From NCBI GenBank assembly GCA_964628455.1, contig CAZVPD010000018.1, forward strand, positions 1 through 34,155: 34,155 nt of DNA. The letters are read 5' to 3'. Of the stretch, positions 32,396 to 34,155 are shown piece after piece. How positions within the stretch are numbered: the stretch's first letter is position 1; every line of letters starts with the position of its first letter. Both the position numbers and the translations under genes were made by a program. This DNA comes from JAQVWU01 sp964628455 (GTDB lineage: Bacteria; Bacillota; Clostridia; Oscillospirales; CAG-272). The notes under the pieces are model-generated. The model was not told the DNA's origin and ran no database searches. It saw nothing but the letters and a program-made list of their open reading frames with translations.

Positions 32396-34155
32396 ATGAA
32401 CAAAGGGAACAGACCCGCCGGCAGAAAGAAAAAAGTCGCCGGAGGCACCGCCGGCGTATTCAGGCGGGGCGACGCCGTGCAAACCGGCGGAAAGCCGGCC
32501 GGTAAAGCCGGCGGATACGCGGACAGAAAAACACAGAAGACGAAAACATCCTTCGGAGGCACGGCAAGCAGCGGAGACCGGCAGCAGAATTCCGATCTTC
32601 TCGGAGGAGTCATCGGCGCGGCGATGGCCGCGGCCTCTTCGGGAAAACCCGCACGTTCCGGAGGCGGGTCGGCGCTCAAAAAGATCATTATTGTCGCGAT
32701 CATCGTGTTTGTCGGCTATTGGCTGATCTCGTCGTTTTTCGGAAATCCGGCAGCCGAACCCGTCAGCGGCGAACAGGATTTCCCGGAGGTAACGGCCGGC
32801 GAGACCCCCGAGGCAAACCTTTCGGTTTCCGGAGAGGCAAATCCGAAACGCACGGTCATAAAAGGAAACGGCGGCGATGAGTTTACCGTCATGATCTTCA
32901 TGTGCGGCACCGACCTCGAGTCCAAGAACGGGATGGCCACGGCGGACCTGAAGGAAATTCTCGGAGCCGACATCAGCGACAAGGTCAACATCATCGTCGA
33001 GACCGGAGGAACCTCCGCATGGCAGGTCAAGGGCATCAGCAGCTCCGTGAACCAGCGCTGGCAGTGCACCGAAGAAGGTCTGGAGCTTCTTCGGGACGAT
33101 CTCGGCGCAAGGTCCATGACCGATCCGGCCACCCTTACCGATTTCATCAAATTCTGCAAAACAAATTACCCGGCCAACCGCAACGCCCTGATCTTCTGGG
33201 ACCACGGCGGCGGCTCTCTTTCGGGATACGGCTACGACCAGAAATTCCCGGGCACATCCATGACGCTCGATAAAATCGACACGGCCCTGAAGAATGCCGG
33301 CTGTGTCTTTGACTTCATCGGCTTCGACGCGTGCCTGATGGCCACCCTCGAAAACGCGCTGATGCTCTCCGACTACGCGGATTATATGCTCGCATCCGAG
33401 GAAACGGAACCGGGTATCGGCTGGTATTACACCGGCTGGATCACAAGGCTTTCCGCCGACACTTCGATGAGCACCGTCGAGATCGGCAAGAACATCATCG
33501 ACGACTTCATGGCGCGCTGCGCCGCTTCCAATCCCAGAGACAAAACGACCCTTTCCCTGGTGGACCTGGCGGAACTCAGCGGCACATTCCCCGGTGTGTT
33601 CAGGTCGTTTTCCTCCTCCGCCGGAGAGATGATCGACAACGATCAGTATAAAACCGTTTCGGACGCACGGGGGAACACGCGGGAATTCGGACAGTCCGTG
33701 CAGATCGACCAGATCGACCTTATCCACTTCGCCGGCAACATCGGCACGGATGAAGCGGACGCGATGGCCGCCGTCCTGAAGCAGAGCATCAAATACAACA
33801 GGTCTTCCATATCGAACGCCAACGGCCTTTCCATCTATTTCCCCTACGACAAACTGTCGGGTGTGAACAGGATGCTCTCGACTTACGACAAGATCGGTAT
33901 GGACGACGAATACAGCAGCTGCATCAAGAGCTTCGCCAGCCTTGAGGCGGGCGGTCAGATCGTCACGAGCGGCGCTCCGAACCCCCTGCAGTCTCTGATG
34001 GGTTCGGCGGGCGGAAATACAGGCGCCGAAATGATATCGGGTCTGCTCGGGTCCTTCCTGGGGGGCGGTGATTTCAGCAGTCTTCTCGGTGCGGCAGCCC
34101 AGGGCGGTTCGTGGCTCGATGCCGACAGGATCCTCGATTCCGCCGATTACTACGA
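32396..34155 (+). CDS. Clostripain-family (C11) cysteine protease, membrane-anchored, cut by window end
   Basis: The frame is open to the last base, so at least 586 residues. N-terminus: a Gly/Lys/Arg-rich, presumably disordered segment (1-93), then one membrane helix (about 97-117, KKIIIVAIIVFVGYWLISSF), then an outward-facing peptidase domain: FTVMIFMCGTDLES, catalytic His270 in LIFWDHGGG and catalytic Cys313 in IGFDACLMA. Clostripain-like enzymes cleave after Arg or Lys and mature by autoprocessing. After about residue 520 a Gly/Ser-rich segment with SLMGSAGG, LLGSFLGGGD and LLGAAAQGG follows. ATG 32396 has AAAGGAG 8 nt ahead; an in-frame ATG at 32330 directly after the previous stop would add 22 basic residues but lacks such a site. 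Confidence 0.93.
   Translation, partial: MNKGNRPAGRKKKVAGGTAGVFRRGDAVQTGGKPAGKAGGYADRKTQKTKTSFGGTASSGDRQQNSDLLGGVIGAAMAAASSGKPARSGGGSALKKIIIVAIIVFVGYWLISSFFGNPAAEPVSGEQDFPEVTAGETPEANLSVSGEANPKRTVIKGNGGDEFTVMIFMCGTDLESKNGMATADLKEILGADISDKVNIIVETGGTSAWQVKGISSSVNQRWQCTEEGLELLRDDLGARSMTDPATLTDFIKFCKTNYPANRNALIFWDHGGGSLSGYGYDQKFPGTSMTLDKIDTALKNAGCVFDFIGFDACLMATLENALMLSDYADYMLASEETEPGIGWYYTGWITRLSADTSMSTVEIGKNIIDDFMARCAASNPRDKTTLSLVDLAELSGTFPGVFRSFSSSAGEMIDNDQYKTVSDARGNTREFGQSVQIDQIDLIHFAGNIGTDEADAMAAVLKQSIKYNRSSISNANGLSIYFPYDKLSGVNRMLSTYDKIGMDDEYSSCIKSFASLEAGGQIVTSGAPNPLQSLMGSAGGNTGAEMISGLLGSFLGGGDFSSLLGAAAQGGSWLDADRILDSADYY

Noticed and set aside
32138..33727. 529-codon antisense frame over the clostripain gene
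   Set aside because: The plus-strand frame has a complete His/Cys peptidase signature and membrane helix; the antisense product shows no recognisable domain.

Overview
The window looks like a piece of chromosome from an uncultured anaerobic, carbohydrate-degrading Firmicute, probably of the class Clostridia and from an animal-gut or other fibre-rich habitat. This placement is inferred from the gene types, the Gram-positive style lipoprotein signals (lipobox cysteine), strong AGGAGG-type ribosome binding sites and TTGACA/TATAAT promoters. No rRNA or other taxonomic marker is present. A 10-N assembly gap at 5075-5084 and a lone nonsense codon suggest a draft metagenomic contig. I see no tRNA, rRNA, CRISPR array, IS element or phage gene.

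Layout. (1) 1-2730, plus strand: tail of a solute-binding lipoprotein, a GNAT acetyltransferase and a GH36 alpha-galactosidase, ending in a strong hairpin. (2) 2740-11594: a divergent pair made of a solute-binding lipoprotein (minus) and a gapped five-bladed beta-propeller glycosidase (plus, 4489-5383). Then a minus-strand run: a second propeller glycosidase-like protein, an intact solute-binding lipoprotein, a further one interrupted by TAG, and the protein-AMPylating pseudokinase SelO. (3) 11613-18748, plus strand: one compact five-gene operon with its own promoter and tandem terminators. It encodes a DegT-type PLP enzyme, a double amidohydrolase whose first half is catalytically dead, an isochorismatase-like cysteine hydrolase, a beta-propeller protein and a solute-binding lipoprotein. 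(4) 18753-24862, minus strand: promoter, wreck of a solute-binding lipoprotein gene, GH127 beta-L-arabinofuranosidase, GH95-like glycosidase, solute-binding lipoprotein. (5) 24947-26491: another minus-strand solute-binding lipoprotein, divergent from (6) a plus-strand run from 26884 to the window end: DUF4838 glycosidase-like protein, a metallophosphoesterase-methyltransferase fusion, a second GNAT, an unrecognised protein and a membrane-anchored clostripain-family protease cut by the window edge.

How it works together. Eight related solute-binding lipoproteins (six full-length, one of them with a nonsense codon; one cut by the window edge; one gutted) alternate with glycosidases that lack signal peptides. 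The simplest reading is uptake of plant- or mucin-derived oligosaccharides by ABC importers followed by cytoplasmic hydrolysis, each binding protein being paired with its own enzymes. Not one permease or ATPase gene is present in 34 kb, so the binding proteins must share membrane components encoded elsewhere or do something other than classical import. The best candidate for an undescribed system is the five-gene operon at 11708-18658, which combines transamination, two hydrolytic chemistries, a propeller protein and a dedicated binding protein.
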